Source: Sipunculus nudus
Lineage: Eukaryota; Annelida; Sipuncula; Golfingiida; Sipunculidae
Direction: 5' to 3'
Length of the DNA: 64,000 bases
NCBI GenBank assembly: GCA_026874595.1
Contig: CM049312.1
Span: 30,197,456-30,261,455, forward strand
Every line of letters starts with the position of its first letter. Positions within the stretch are counted from its first letter, which is position 1. This document shows, in pieces, positions 35,490-47,324 of the stretch. The notes below the pieces were generated by a model. It was not told the origin of the DNA. It did no database searches and worked only from the letters and a program-made list of their open reading frames with translations. The position numbers and the translations under genes are program-made.

Positions 35490-37430
35490 ATGCACCTGGA
35501 ATTTTTAGTCCTGATAAAGTTATGGAGTTTTATAGAAACTAGAAAGAAACGTGTCAAGGAAAATGCTTTTAAACTCCACAGTGTAACTGAGGATTGTGTT
35601 GATAACTGGATACGAAAATTAACATCTATTATTAATTATTTTAAGCCAGTTGACACACTTGATAAACTTGTCTATTCGTACAGCGCTATTAGTGACCGAA
35701 GGCATTACAATCTACCGTAATACCATTACATAAAATAACAGATGGTTGGATAAAAGCAACTATAGACCAGTGTCAATTATATGTGTTATTTCAACAGTGC
35801 TGGAAAGGACTATCTGAGAACAACTTGAAAAGTATTTGAAAATTAATAATTAATCTAATATACCCATTTCAATCAGGATTACGTACTTCACATTCAACAG
35901 GTACATGTCTTACATATCTAACTGAATATATAAAATTAGAAATAAAAAAGAAGTAATATTACAAAGGTAATTTAACTGGCATATTGCTACCTTTTCTGCA
36001 AAAGGCTGTGATACTGTAGGTCACAAAATAATGTGTAAAAAGATGGTGGCCTTTGGACTAGATGATAAGTCTGTAAGTTGGTTTTCTTTTCATCTAATAA
36101 ATAAAATACAAATTGTAAATTCAGTGATTGTTCATCAGAGGAGAAAATGTGACTTGCGGAGTACCACAGGGATAAATTTTAGGGCCAGTAATGTAAATGA
36201 TATGGAAATGTCTTTGAAATGAAAACTTTTACTATATGCTGATGACTCAACATTATTAATCTGGGGTAAAGACAAGTCTGAAATAGAATTAAGGTTAAGT
36301 AAAGAATTAGAGAAAATACATAAGTGGTTAATTGATAATAAACCAGTTTTATGTACCAGTATAAGGAAGGTGCAGGATGTAATACTTAATATTACTTGTA
36401 ATGACCAGAATATAGCTTGTACTATTTCAGTTAAATATCTAGGTCAAACCCTAGACAAAACTCTTTTGTTAGAAAATAATACTGCTAAAGATATTATATC
36501 ATAGTGTAATAGGCCTATCAGGGTAAAGTTTATGTACCAGATATGCCAAAGTTCTTGATAAACAAACCAGAAAAACCCTATGTAATTCCCTAATACAGTG
36601 TCATTTTGATTATGTATGCAGCAGCTGGTACTCTTCATTAACAAATAGCCTAAAAAGAAACTACAGATATGCCAGAACAAAATGATCAGATTTATATTGA
36701 ATAAGGATAGAAGGTCACATTTAGGTTTTGATGAATTTTGTGAACTGGGATGTTTGAAAGTGGAAAATCGGGTTGGTTGAAATTAAATCACATGTACAGC
36801 ATCGTTCATGGACATGCACCTATGTAATTCCGAGATTAGTTTGATCATTGAAAATTATTACATACAAATTTAACATCACAACATGCTTTTATATAACCTA
36901 GAGTTGGTGTAGCAGGTAGTCAGAATTTTTTTCACAGAATTAAATTATGGAAAACCCTGCCTGTTGACATTCAGTCAAAAATACCAGTGCCAGTTTTAAG
37001 AAAGCAGCAAAACGACACCTAATGGGAAATATTCAGCCAAATGAAAACAGTGAATATGTGTTCTTTCAACATAATGAAAATAACTGTAATATGACCAAAG
37101 TAAATTAGAAAATAGATACAAATCCTCTGATAGTTTAACGGAATTTAAAAGATACCTGGACAAATAGAATGGTTCAACATGTATATGCAAGGTATGTAAA
37201 TATACCATGACTAACTGTTCATCATAATATACTCGCTCTATGTTTTTGTACTTGCATATATATTCACGATTATTGTCATCAGTACCATTTATGCTGCATT
37301 ATTATCACTTTGACATATTTATTTATAACTGATTCTATTTTATTTTTAGTCGACATATGTATGGCCGCTTAGTGAAAATGGTTTGTAAAGCTCCGACTTT
37401 AAATAAATCTAGCTGAGTTGAGTTGTGACG
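35490..37430 (+). pseudogene. Non-LTR retrotransposon, 5'-truncated and decayed
   Basis: Reverse transcriptase blocks lie in shifting plus-strand frames: 'NYRPVSII' and 'VLERTI' near 35760-35815, 'FQSGLRTSHSTGT' near 35868, 'CGVPQG'-like sequence near 36155, and 'LLYADDSTLLIWG' near 36228, which includes the intact YADD catalytic box. Segments near 36900-37060 resemble the C-terminus. The 3' end near 37400 has AATAAA and finishes with 'tgagttgagttg'. Many frameshifts and stops make it inactive. It is a different family from the one in EXO5 intron 1 and in the opposite orientation. Confidence 0.8.
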
Positions 37431-37559
37431 GCGTAGAACATGTTTATCATAAACACTGTACCATACCTATGAAGGTACCTTGGATCGTACACAGGTGCTC
37501 GAAATGTCGAGAAATTAAGTAAGAAAACCACAAACAAGACCGGGTTTTAGTATGTACAT

Positions 37560-37660
37560 AAAAAAATCTAGAAAATAACAATGATAATAATAATAATAAT
37601 AAAAAAAATAATAATCTAATAATATGATGATTATAATAATAAAAATAATAATATTTTTTT
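37560..37660. repeat. AAT-rich microsatellite
   Basis: Imperfect AAT/ATA trinucleotide runs. Confidence 0.8.
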
Positions 37661-38915
37661 TATTTAATAAAGTTGATGCTCGAGCCGGTCACAGCACAAA
37701 GCCGCAGCTATGTTCACACCGGCTCCCTCGACCAGACGTTTGACAGTTTTTATAAAAAATAAACGTCTGGGTTTAAAGGCGAGTTCACAGTAAATACAAA
37801 TGATTAATTATTCATCCTTGTATTTATTCCAAAAATGATCGGTGTAATAACTGTATATCAATCATGTGTTTTTTAAAATAAACAATACAACATACTGTTA
37901 TCTTATTAGGATACATCATTCCAGCACCCGCATGAGAATACGTGCCTTTTTGTGCCAAATTGGTACCCATTGTCAACTGTTTCTGAAGGTTTATTACTGG
38001 TTATAAAACTGCAGTTCATGTGTGAGAGCAACTATTTAACCGAATGTTGTGCGGTAACAGGTATAATTTAAGCGAAAACTGGTTACAACCAGGACAGTAT
38101 ATACATAAGTCTAATTATCTACCACTTGTCAAAAAGGATTATAAAAAATGCTGGGAAAATCACGTGGTTATACACCAAACTGCAAAGATACGCCCCGCCA
38201 GTTATGTGCAATGACTTAAAGCTAAATTCTATCATCGGGGGAGGGGGGGAACAAGAATATAATTGTCCTATTGGACAAGGCTCATGACTTTGGAGCTAAA
38301 AACGTCTGCATGGTTCTAACCAGAGACTAAATGATGGAATATTAACACACCTTCTGCGGTTTGCTATATATGTATAATTGTAATTTATATATTCGGTGTG
38401 ACCTTTCGTTTATTGTCTTGTGAGTAATTAAGCTGAACTTTAATCGTTACATAACTTATTCTTATATTCTTATAATATATTTACCGTAAATCATTCGACC
38501 ATTACGCCATCTCAAAATATGCAATAGAAAATAAAAGAGAGAATAAAAACAATCAAAGACCAAATATGATATTTTTAACATATGGATTGTCATAGATGAA
38601 AGATATGCCTTAAAATATTAGAACACCTAGAACACAGATATACTGAATGGTTATTTCCATCAGTTAACGAGGCGGTTTTAAACGCCTGCAGGTAACTTCA
38701 TTGATAGAAACATGCCTGTTCCTTGGTATACTTTGTAATATTTCAGAACCGTTCCACTCCGTTTCAAACACCACCAAACTTAGTAGTGCTGGGTAATGAA
38801 GTGGTATATGATGGTAGGATGACTAGGGGTCAGTCGCAGCAATAGTTGCCTAAACACAAGAGCTTGATTGCAACGCACTTCACTGTATGAATCGTTTCAA
38901 ACAATCACTTTGATA
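37660..38915. other. No supported gene or element
   Basis: I found no long frame, no family signal and no clear repeat in this stretch. An inverted pair 'accagacgttt'/'aaacgtctggg' near 37731-37771 is short. Confidence 0.5.
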
Positions 38916-38917
38916 TA

Positions 38918-39055
38918 CATAAAAACCTCGAAATTACAACCACTCAGGGGACCTCGATAAAGCAGTCTCCTATATGAAGAGCATAAAAAGATTCAAACGG
39001 TCATTATTATGAGGTGGTGGCTACACCGAGATGGTCGTTACGCGAGGTTTTACTG
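38918..39055. mobile_element. Short pogo-like MITE
   Basis: The left end 'cataaaaacctcgaaattac' and the right end (inverse of 'cagtaaaacctcgcgtaacg') form terminal inverted repeats. TA lies on both sides (38916-38917 and 39056-39057). About 138 bp with no coding sequence. Confidence 0.55.
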
Positions 39056-39058
39056 TAT

Positions 39059-39136
39059 ACACTTTGTGCACTGTTATTTTTATTACACTTTGTGCACTGT
39101 TATTTTTATTACACTTTGTGCACTGTTATTTTTATT
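39059..39136. repeat. 26-bp tandem repeat, three copies
   Basis: The unit 'acactttgtgcactgttatt' plus tttatt repeats three times without change. It starts right after the MITE end. Confidence 0.95.
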
Positions 39137-39482
39137 ACATCTCTAATCTTAATGAAGAATTCATTTTTATGTAAAGAAAAGGCGAGCGCTGGGGGGGGGG
39201 GGGGGGGCACTAATACTTGCATCTATTTGTTTGTCGTGCTGCCCCCCAACGCAGAACGTTTGAAGAATTCCATGTTTTCTCACATGTATACATTACATTT
39301 TTACAGTCATACATAGTCATGAAAATAAGAAATAGACGTCGCGTCAGAACAGGCTGAATGCAGGATCTAAAACAGATAATATAAAGTAAAATAAATCTCT
39401 TGACATAAATCAGGGTAAAAGCTGACCCTTGATACAACCTTCGAGTTGCCGAACCACGACACACATTTCTATTGCATATAGA

Positions 39483-39488
39483 TTTATT
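39483..39488 (-). terminator. Candidate poly(A) signal of the EGF-repeat gene
   Basis: AATAAA on the minus strand, about 300 bases past the stop codon at 39789; another AATAAA overlaps nearby. Confidence 0.35.
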
Positions 39489-39788
39489 ATTTATTTCCGC
39501 GGTAACGTAAACATTACCAAATTTTAATCGGGATCGCGCTGTCTATGACTGCTTTCAAGTTAAACCGTGTTGAATGATGAAATTATTCATAATATTTGAT
39601 AAGAAAAAGTCATATAATTTGCATAGCAAAATTTATCAAATATTCAGGTACATATTGTGATAGCGCACTCTCAAGCAGATCCCAATCCTATTGGCTTATA
39701 ATATAGGGCAATCATTGCCGGAGGAAGGTCAAAGCAAACGATAATCGATTATGGTGCCATCTGGTTGCAGCAGTCAGAACGAAACTTT

Positions 39789-39907
39789 CTAAACTTCCTC
39801 CCCGGCAAAATGGAACCAAGGCCAGTCCTGTAGGTCTCGTGTGGCCCGTTGGTCGCTGGTTTCATGTTCTGCGTCACAACCCCATTCCTCGGTCCACATC
39901 TTCTTGT
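39789..39907 (-). CDS. EGF-repeat gene, terminal coding exon (exon 12)
   Basis: The acceptor is 'aatttatattcag' and the frame ends in TAG at 39791-39789. It encodes about 38 residues, including 'KKMWTEEWGCDAEHETSD' and the C-terminus 'WPWFHFAGEEV'. It starts in phase 1, matching the donor of exon 11 and restoring a Tyr codon. It is acidic and Trp-rich with one cysteine. Confidence 0.65.
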
Positions 39908-40254
39908 CTGAATATAAATTTTTCTTTAAATGATGATAATTCATGTGTTTAACTTGTCTTGTTCTATAACATTATCTGATTGTAGGTAAACCCTACTCAC
40001 AATCAAAATCTCTTCCGGTCTACAAAAGAGAAGCTTTTTTTAATAATAATAGATGCTCATAATATAACGGTCATATGGGCTACACCATATAATTCCAGTT
40101 TCTCTATGAAATCTGGCCAAACCTACGAACAGAGCGGGCAACTTTTAAATGAACATATACCCGTCGAGATTAAATATTTAATATCCTTTAACTAGGCTAA
40201 CGTCCTGCGCCTTAAAGACTCCTTATTAACAACATATAGTTCCAGTGTACTGTA

Positions 40255-40435
40255 TACTGGATAAGAAAATGTAAAATTGACAATTCTGTCCAAAGTGGTA
40301 CATTTATAATACCAAGAACCTATGGAGATAGAGCTTTGAGTCACAGTACACCTGTTAAATGGAAGAGATTACCTTCACATTTGATATCTCAAACAAATTT
40401 AAAAATTCAATGAAGATGCTAAAGAGTTTATGAAC
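40255..40435 (+). pseudogene. Non-LTR retrotransposon 3' fragment
   Basis: Translation shows 'IIPRTYGDRALSHSTPVKWK' followed by 'RLPSHL', the typical 'RTxxGDRAFSxxAPxLWNxLP' end of L2/CR1/Jockey-type proteins. It is truncated on both sides and lies in intron 11 of the minus-strand EGF-repeat gene, antisense to it. Confidence 0.65.
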
Positions 40436-40619
40436 TGTAATGTGTTGATAAATGCATTTAGCATTATTTTAGGATTTTTTTTGTCGATATGTAGTTTAAT
40501 GGATTTTTAGCAAGGTTTTACTGACACCACTATTAAAATGGCTTTCGCAGTTTTACTTGATTTTATTGTAAATGGCTAAGATGAATTGTTTGTTTTGCTA
40601 TAACGCTATATAAATTTTT

Positions 40620-40729
40620 ATATTCATTTGTTATTATTATTACTGTTATAAGTAGCAGCAGTAGTATTATATTATTATTAGCATTATTATAATTATTATT
40701 TAAAGTATTATTATTATAAGATTAAGAAT

Positions 40730-40763
<34 letters not shown>

Positions 40764-40765
40764 GT
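40620..40765. repeat. TTA/AAT trinucleotide microsatellites
   Basis: Runs of tta and aat, including an (AAT)n stretch at about 40732-40760. Confidence 0.85.
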
Positions 40766-40977
40766 TATTATTATTATAAATATGAAAAGTGGTTCAGTGG
40801 AACCTGCCTAAACACCACTTGTCTAATAAGGCCATAAGTCTATGAAGTGGACCGAAAGCATTCACATTGGTTATATTTAACTTATCTAATAAAACCACCT
40901 GTGAATCAAAACCACTTTGGAGGCAGTCTCACTTGGGGTTTTATTACACAGGTTTCAATGTTAATGACAAGGCTTAC

Positions 40978-41135
40978 ATTCAGCCAGTTTTCCGCAGACC
41001 TCGTGGTACCAAGTTTTCCCTCTAAAACGATGACGTAACTCATCCTCCAACAGCTTGATCACTGGTTGACACTCGGGTATGTCCTGGGCCTTCCGTAATA
41101 TACAGCGGTCCCTTTCCCTCTTCTTCGTAAATAAC
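40978..41135 (-). CDS. EGF-repeat gene, exon 11
   Basis: This exon encodes about 53 residues. 'ERDRCILRKAQDIPECQPVI' is followed by 'KLLEDELRHRFRGKTW' and 'VCGKLAEY'. The Cys spacing and helical look resemble exon 9 ('ECVELLKDYFQDGG'), suggesting a repeated unit. The acceptor is 'tttaaactgtag' and the donor 'GAAT|gtaagc'. It starts in phase 2, but exon 10 ends in phase 1, so at least one exon between them is unidentified. Confidence 0.65.
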
Positions 41136-41559
41136 CTACAGTTTAAAAAAACGAGCAAGTGGTTATGACGCTCAGATAACAGGCTAAGGAGACTCCGTGA
41201 CTTTGTCAGAACATATGATGAAAAGAAATACCGTATTAAGGTAATTTCAGGTTTCCAGGAAGATTACACCCTGCTGTGAACCTGAATGATTAAATTTTGG
41301 CTTATGGATAACCGGATGGTATTCAGATGGCTAAGGTGACTTTCATTGAGCTGAACCAGACGCATACCCATGGAAACGAGACACAAGTGTTCTTGAACGT
41401 ATCGGTTACTATAATATGAATATAAAAATATCTTTGTGATCTGTGTTTACTTCTTGTCTAAGGCATTTAATTAAGAATTAACATAAGCCAAAAGCGTTAT
41501 CTTAGTGCATGATACTGAGTTAATTATTTTATTATCCCATGTTTTTCCAATAATATCCA

Positions 41560-41760
41560 GATAATTTTTGTTATCTTACGTTATTCCATCATTAAATTGT
41601 TACTTTTTTGTTATCCCGCTTTATCCCATCATTATCGAGTTATATTTTTTCTGCGTTATATCACAACATTATCGAGTTACTCTATTTTGTTATCCTACAT
41701 TTTCCCAACCTTATCGAGTTCATTTTTTTGTTATCCTACGTTATCCCGATATTTTGTGTG
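41560..41760. repeat. Degenerate ~40-bp tandem repeat
   Basis: 'ttatcccatcattatcgagt' and variants recur about five times. The overlapping plus frames (41568-41819) are artefacts of it. It lies in an intron of the EGF-repeat gene. Confidence 0.75.
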
Positions 41761-42413
41761 GCAACTCTTTTTCATGTGAACGTGTGCATGTAAACATGAA
41801 TCAGAACATATTTATTTGAAAGATATCGCTTACTTAATAGCAGCTTCATTGGTGCTATGATTTTAAGTTTCTGTAGCTAAATTAACGAACTATAGGTTTG
41901 TAAATTTTCAGTGAGTAAAATACGGGTTATCCTGGCTTTAGTTATCGTAAATTAACCACATATCATATCAATGATCAATATTTACCGCACATAAACTAAC
42001 ATTGGTCTTTAGTCCTTGGCGACTGGCTTATTCTTTACTTCATTCCGTCTTTCATCAAAACCTTTTTCGTCCGTTCTTTCCGCTGCAGTGATATAACTCC
42101 GGTGAAAATAAGAGTTTGGAAGACAGAAATAAGTGTTTCATGTCACGTACGTTACGAGTAACCTTGTTACCTAATGAGTTGAACCCCCGACTTGTTTGAT
42201 GGTTTGGGGCCTGTTTAAAAATGGACGAGGAAGGGGTAAAGTCGAGACCGGCAATTCAAGTACCATTTTTGGCAATCTGACATTTGTCCTCAACCAGCTT
42301 TATTAGCGTCAGAGTGGCTTCACATCTGGCATTGAAGACCGTACTTTAACGCTCTACGGGGATGCAAATAATTTCGTAATTTTGACATTGCCTCATTAAC
42401 TACAGGTGCAATG

Positions 42414-42775
42414 TCATTTGACATAAACCAGACCATTTGTTAGATTTTTTGTATACTTTCCAATAACACCAACCATGCGGGCCAAAAAGGTCGCTTTAAC
42501 TCGGCATATTTGTAAATCATTCTGCATGTTTGTTGTATTTCTTACCGCACGAATATAAGCATGTTTAGCACGGGTTACTGGATGACAGCAAATGTGTACG
42601 CGACACAATAATTCGTTACCAAAGAGACGGATTTTCAGTTTGGTTATCGAGTTCAACAGGATGGATGGACACTGCAGTCCATTCCCACGTATGGCTTGTA
42701 TCACGACCCAAGTTAGGCTTATTAGCCAAATATCAATCCCTACTGAGTCGTATGTTCACGGCTAGCCCATTCCAA
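42414..42775. repeat. Dispersed repeat, intact copy
   Basis: It aligns with two pieces at 54905-55090 and 55916-56140 ('cgttttaactc.acata', 'gagacggattttca', 'gtatggcttg.a.cacgac'). The minus frame 42414-42704 belongs to it. The class is unknown. Confidence 0.65.
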
Positions 42776-42790
42776 GACCAACATCGGGAA

Positions 42791-43945
42791 TGAGACCATG
42801 TGATCCTGGCCCGAGACCGAGACAATGTGGTCCTGGCCTGAGACCAGAACAGAGACTATGTGATCCTGGCCTGAGACCAGAACCGAGACCATGTGATCCT
42901 GGCCTGAGACCAGAACCTTAAAAAAATGTGATCCTGTCCTGAAACCAGAACTGAGACAATGTGGTCCTGGCCTGAGACCAGAACCGAGACCATGTGATCC
43001 TTGCCTGAAACCAGAACTTAAAAAATGTGGTCCTGGCCTGGGACCAGAACCGAGACCATGTTATCCTGGCCTGAGACCAGAACCGAGACCATGTGATCCT
43101 GGCCTGAGACCAGAACCTAAAAAAATGTGATCCTGTCCTGAAACCAGAACTGAGACAATGTAGTCCTGGCCTGAGACCAGAACCGAGACCATGTGATCCT
43201 GGCCTGAAACCAGAACTTAGACAATGTGGTCCTGGCCTGGGACAAGAACCGAGACCATGTTATCCTGGCCTGAGACCAGAACCGAGACCGTGTGATCCTG
43301 GCCTGAGACCAGAACCGATACCATGTGATCCTGGCCTGAGACCAGAACCGAGACCATGTGATCCTGGCCTGAGACCACGCAGAACCGATACCATGTGATC
43401 CTGGCCTGAGACTGGAACCGAGACCATGTGATCCCTGCCTAAGACCAGAACCGAGACCATGTGATCCTGGCCTGAGACCAGGACCGAAACCATGTGATCC
43501 AGGCCTGATATCAGAACCGAGACCATGTGATCCTGGCCTGAGAGCAGAACCGAGACCATGTTATCTTGGCCTGAGACCAGAACCGAGACCATGTGATCCT
43601 AGCCTGAGACCAGAACCGAGACCATGTGATCCTAGCCTGAGACCAGAACCGAGACCATGTGATCCTAGCCTGAGACCAGAACCGAGACCATGCGATCCTG
43701 GCATGAGACCAGAACCGAGACCATGTGATCCTGGCCTTAGGTCAAAACCGAGACCATGTGATCCTGGCCTTAGACCAGAACCGAGACCATGTGATCCTAG
43801 CCTGAGACCAGAACCTGAGACCAGAAACGAGACCAAGTGATCCTGGCCTGAGTTCAGAACCAAAACCATGTGATCCTGGCCTGAGGTCAGAACCGAGACC
43901 ATGTAATCATGGCCTGAGCGCAGAATCGAGACATGTGATCCCAGA
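42791..43945. repeat. 33-bp minisatellite, about 35 copies
   Basis: The unit 'gagaccatgtgatcctggcc' plus 'tgagaccagaacc' has a period of 33, so frames stay open for long stretches. On the minus strand it reads as an 11-residue repeat (MVSVLVSGQDH in one frame, GLGSGLRPGSH in another). The two long minus frames (43260-43592 and 43561-43902) are in different phases, which argues against a protein. It lies in an intron of the EGF-repeat gene. Confidence 0.9.
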
Positions 43946-44222
43946 CCAAGAATACCTAGACCTCTAGACTATATATAATATGCTAATTGAACAGTCTTCA
44001 TCTTCTGATTGATTATAAGCAAATGTCCGACAAATACACTTGCATATATTAGAATTACTCTCAAGACCTACATCACTGGAACGGAGAAAAAATCAAAAAA
44101 GAAATCTCATGTACACACGCAGGCATTGTATTTAAAAGAATGAAAACCAAGCCATCAGAGGAAAATATGCTCAGCTGCGACAAGATGTCGGTTTTAAAAG
44201 ATAAGAGGAGTAAGATACTTAC

Positions 44223-44320
44223 AAGCATATAACGGAAAGGCTGGCTGACAGAGGTAGGTCTGTGCAGTGTCTTCCAAATTCCCAATACCGGCATCCTGGA
44301 AGAAATCACACGCCACAACA
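44223..44320 (-). CDS. EGF-repeat gene, exon 10
   Basis: It encodes about 33 residues, 'VVACDFFQDAGIGNLEDTAQ' then 'TYLCQPAFPLYA', echoing exon 9's 'DYFQDGG'. I chose the acceptor 'ggtaaattaaag' because it continues the frame of exon 9. A stop codon (TAA) lies just before it, so the exon cannot begin earlier. A better-looking acceptor ('gatttcttccag', exon from 44294) would put it in a frame with no cysteines. The donor is 'GCTT|gtaagt', phase 1. Confidence 0.55.
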
Positions 44321-45223
44321 CTTTAATTTACCAAAGGGAACTAACTTTTAAATACTGAATATCCTTCTTTGATACTCATCTGTAAATATTTACGGAGAAA
44401 AAATATTTTGTGACGATCAACAAACAAATATTTCAATTCGTTTATTTGGCAATGTTTTTCACAGATTTTCATTGTACCTCAGTATCAAGGATTAAGAAAG
44501 CTCATACATTGTATCAAAGTTGAACCCCAGTTTCTAGAAACATCGTGTATACAGATTATTTGCCAACGTACCGCTGCACGAGAGCGTCACGTGACCTCGA
44601 TATTCGCGTGCCATGTTGAAAAGATAGACACTTGGAGAGCAGCTTCTGAGGTCGAGCTTTCCATCATCATATTCACTGAGACAACCCATGATTTTCCGTC
44701 TGTAAGGAGATACGTCTTTTATTATACTCTCACGTTCGGGGTATTTTCTTATGTAATACCATTGTCTGAGAATTACACTCCTTATACGCTGCAGTCGTCC
44801 CAGATCTCATTTGCTTAATTAAGCACCCACTGCTTCGTTATAAGAAGTTTTTGGGGTTTTACACAAGGGCTTGAGGGTTGGTAAAGGACCAAGATTTTAA
44901 ATCAGACCGATGAGAGCTTAGTGTCTGTGGTTTGAAACTTAAACTTGTCATATTGTTATGATTACAATTTTTTGCCCTGTGCCTGCCCTGGACGTGAAAC
45001 CCGCTGAATCTCCCTACACAAAGCAGCGGGAAAGCTATAAAGATGTAGAACTACTTGTGTGGAGTGTACAGGAGTTGTAAATACATATCACAATATACTC
45101 TGTGAATATCAAAGTGGAATGGTCACGTCTCAGAAACAAACTAAATAGTCTGTAACGGCAGGAGATATATGCCTAACCAAAACTTTATTTGGGACAACAA
45201 CAGAAAATATGTTTTGCTAGTAC

Positions 45224-45326
45224 CTCATTGTTTCATTACAACGGGAGGATCCACCATCCTGGAAGTAGTCCTTTAAGAGTTCTACACACTCTCTAGTTTC
45301 AGGCGCACAATCGTTGAGTTCCTCGT
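45224..45326 (-). CDS. EGF-repeat gene, exon 9
   Basis: Residues ~350-384: 'EELNDCAPETRECVELLKDY' then 'FQDGGSSRCNETM'. Three cysteines lie in a helical context. The acceptor is 'atccaactttcag', directly downstream (in gene direction) of a long TA microsatellite. The donor is 'ATGAG|gtacta', phase 2. Confidence 0.75.
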
Positions 45327-45335
45327 CTGAAAGTT

Positions 45336-45339
<4 letters not shown>

Positions 45340-45400
<61 letters not shown>
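45340..45400. repeat. (TA)n microsatellite
   Basis: About 60 bases of uninterrupted TA, immediately 5' of the exon 9 acceptor in the EGF-repeat gene. Length variation here would alter the branch-point region. Confidence 0.9.
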
Positions 45401-45403
<3 letters not shown>

Positions 45404-45874
45404 TATTAATATATATCATCAAGCATCGGAATATATCATTCGTCTATTAAATCACCTAACATATAATGAGACAACTTAGTTATGTTATCTCATAACAACT
45501 TTAGAAAATATTATATATTTTTCGCTTATCCGAAAAAACTGAAAAGGTGGAATTTAAAACATTTTAGGAAAGTATTCGTCTACATAATGTGGACGAGATA
45601 AGGCACTGAAAACTCGATGGTCTATAAAATCGGCATTCACGGTTTAACATTTTTCAGTCAGCTATGTGTTAGCAACCTGCCTATTGCTGGCTTGACCTCC
45701 TACCAAGTTCAACGACGCTACGGTAAGGGTAGGATCCTTATACAACGAGAAATGAAGTCGAGGCCGTTGAAAAAGGTGGTGATGAACGACTACATTTCAG
45801 GATTGTTTTTAAGGGTGAATTTCAATTTATGCGGGCCTCGACATCCCCCCCCCCTCCCCGCGCGGGTCCCGCAT

Positions 45875-45902
45875 GCAAATATCCAGCTGTGTGGATATTT
45901 GC
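45875..45902. other. Perfect 11-bp-stem hairpin
   Basis: GCAAATATCCA and its exact inverse are separated by gctgtg. It is embedded in GC-rich sequence with 'gcatgc' on both sides, inside intron 8 of the EGF-repeat gene. It may be a mobile-element terminus; no function is shown. Confidence 0.6.
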
Positions 45903-46232
45903 AGAACCTCGCATGCGGATGTTTTATGTGGTATAGCAATTGCGAAATCTTTCACCTTTTACGGGCCGGCGAATATATACTCTAGGCAATTTGTGGCAGA
46001 AGGTAACCACCAAATATACCTAGCTTTTTATCCGCATGTGGAACCCGCGCGTACAGAATGTACGTTGCGTATGCGGGTTCCGCACGGGTTCCATGCCGGT
46101 CCAGCACGGACAAAAAAAAAAACCATGTATGGGAAGACACACTTATACGTTCCATGAGAGAGATGTGCCCAGTGGAATGGCAGAACCAAAGACAAGCTGT
46201 GATTGTAATGAATATGTGTCGATGCAACTTAC

Positions 46233-46414
46233 CAGTCGCCCTGGACAAACATTTAAGTTGTATAGTATCATAGTCATCAGCATGATGGAGAAGGCTCCAT
46301 AACGTCTGGCCGGCATCGTCCGGTGTACAGTCGCAACTTCCGGTTTTCTTTAAGTCAGCGTAACGTTTTCTTGCACACTGTCTCATTTCTTCATACTCAG
46401 CTCTTAGATCGACC
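46233..46414 (-). CDS. EGF-repeat gene, exon 8
   Basis: Residues ~289-350: 'EYEEMRQCARKRYADLKKTG', 'SCDCTPDDAGQTLWSLLHHA' and 'IQLKC'. It is cysteine-containing and predicted helical by eye. I do not recognise a domain family. The acceptor is 'cttcaacag' and the donor 'ACTG|gtaagt', phase 1. Confidence 0.8.
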
Positions 46415-47324
46415 CTGTTGAAGATTATAAGATTTAAAAACTGATTAATGGTTTATTATCTGTTTCTTGAGTATACAGATGGCGATCCAAATATATGCGT
46501 ATACAGTTCGTGCGCGATACGTATGCTTATGCAGCTAGCAAGCGGACGAATTATATTCTCTTTGACTGATTAATTCATACGTATGCGTATATGCAGCAAG
46601 TTACGACCACTAATTTCAGTGAGTTAAACCACATGCGCATGGTTAACGGACAAGGAAATCCAAACTTTGACGTCAGTGCTGGGGTATTCCTCTGGCAGAT
46701 GACTTCTCTGCTCCTGTAGCGTTTTACTATATCTGCTTGTCTGCTGGATACGTGTAAATGGAATCACAATTGTCCGTTTTCTAGCTGCTTACGCATACTT
46801 CTCGTATAAGCAAACAGCATATGCTCGGAGGGGAATATTCTCTTAATATAAGATTGGTTCTCGCTTCTTCGCGAGGAAGAGAACTTCTTCCAACACGCCA
46901 CCCGGCCAGCTAATTCATCGCTATTAACAAGCCAGCACCTGATGAGGCCCAAATTAATTGTTAATAGTAAGAGAAATCAACACTCTTTATACGCAATGTT
47001 AACAAGAATAAATTCACAGGAAACTGGAAAGGTTTAAAATACGTGCTTTAGTCACATTATCAATAATTTTCTTTCCAATGCAAGACCACTGATATAAAAA
47101 AGCAACAATCCTGTTTTTTTTTAGAGAGAGCATAAGCTAGTGGCTTTATTGATTCAATTGCCTTGAATTTTATTAATAAAAAAGTCCGAGCGGCCTTTAA
47201 TTATTAGGAGTCATCATCTTGATCTCTTTGCAAGGGAGCAGGCGACTAGTTATAAGATATGTGGTTTATCTTTCTAAAAAATAAATAAAAACGATGATAA
47301 ATATAGAATCTGAAATTCACTTAC

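Noticed and set aside
43260..43902. Protein made of 11-residue repeats
   Set aside because: The two long minus frames are in different phases and are a by-product of a 33-bp minisatellite.
44073..44321. 82-codon minus frame as exon 10 in the alternative phase
   Set aside because: That frame lacks cysteines. The other frame continues exon 9 and preserves the cysteine pattern, so it was preferred, with the uncertainty stated.
45617..45985. 122-codon plus-strand open frame
   Set aside because: It has no family signal, includes a poly-C run and hairpin region, and lies in an intron of the opposite-strand gene.
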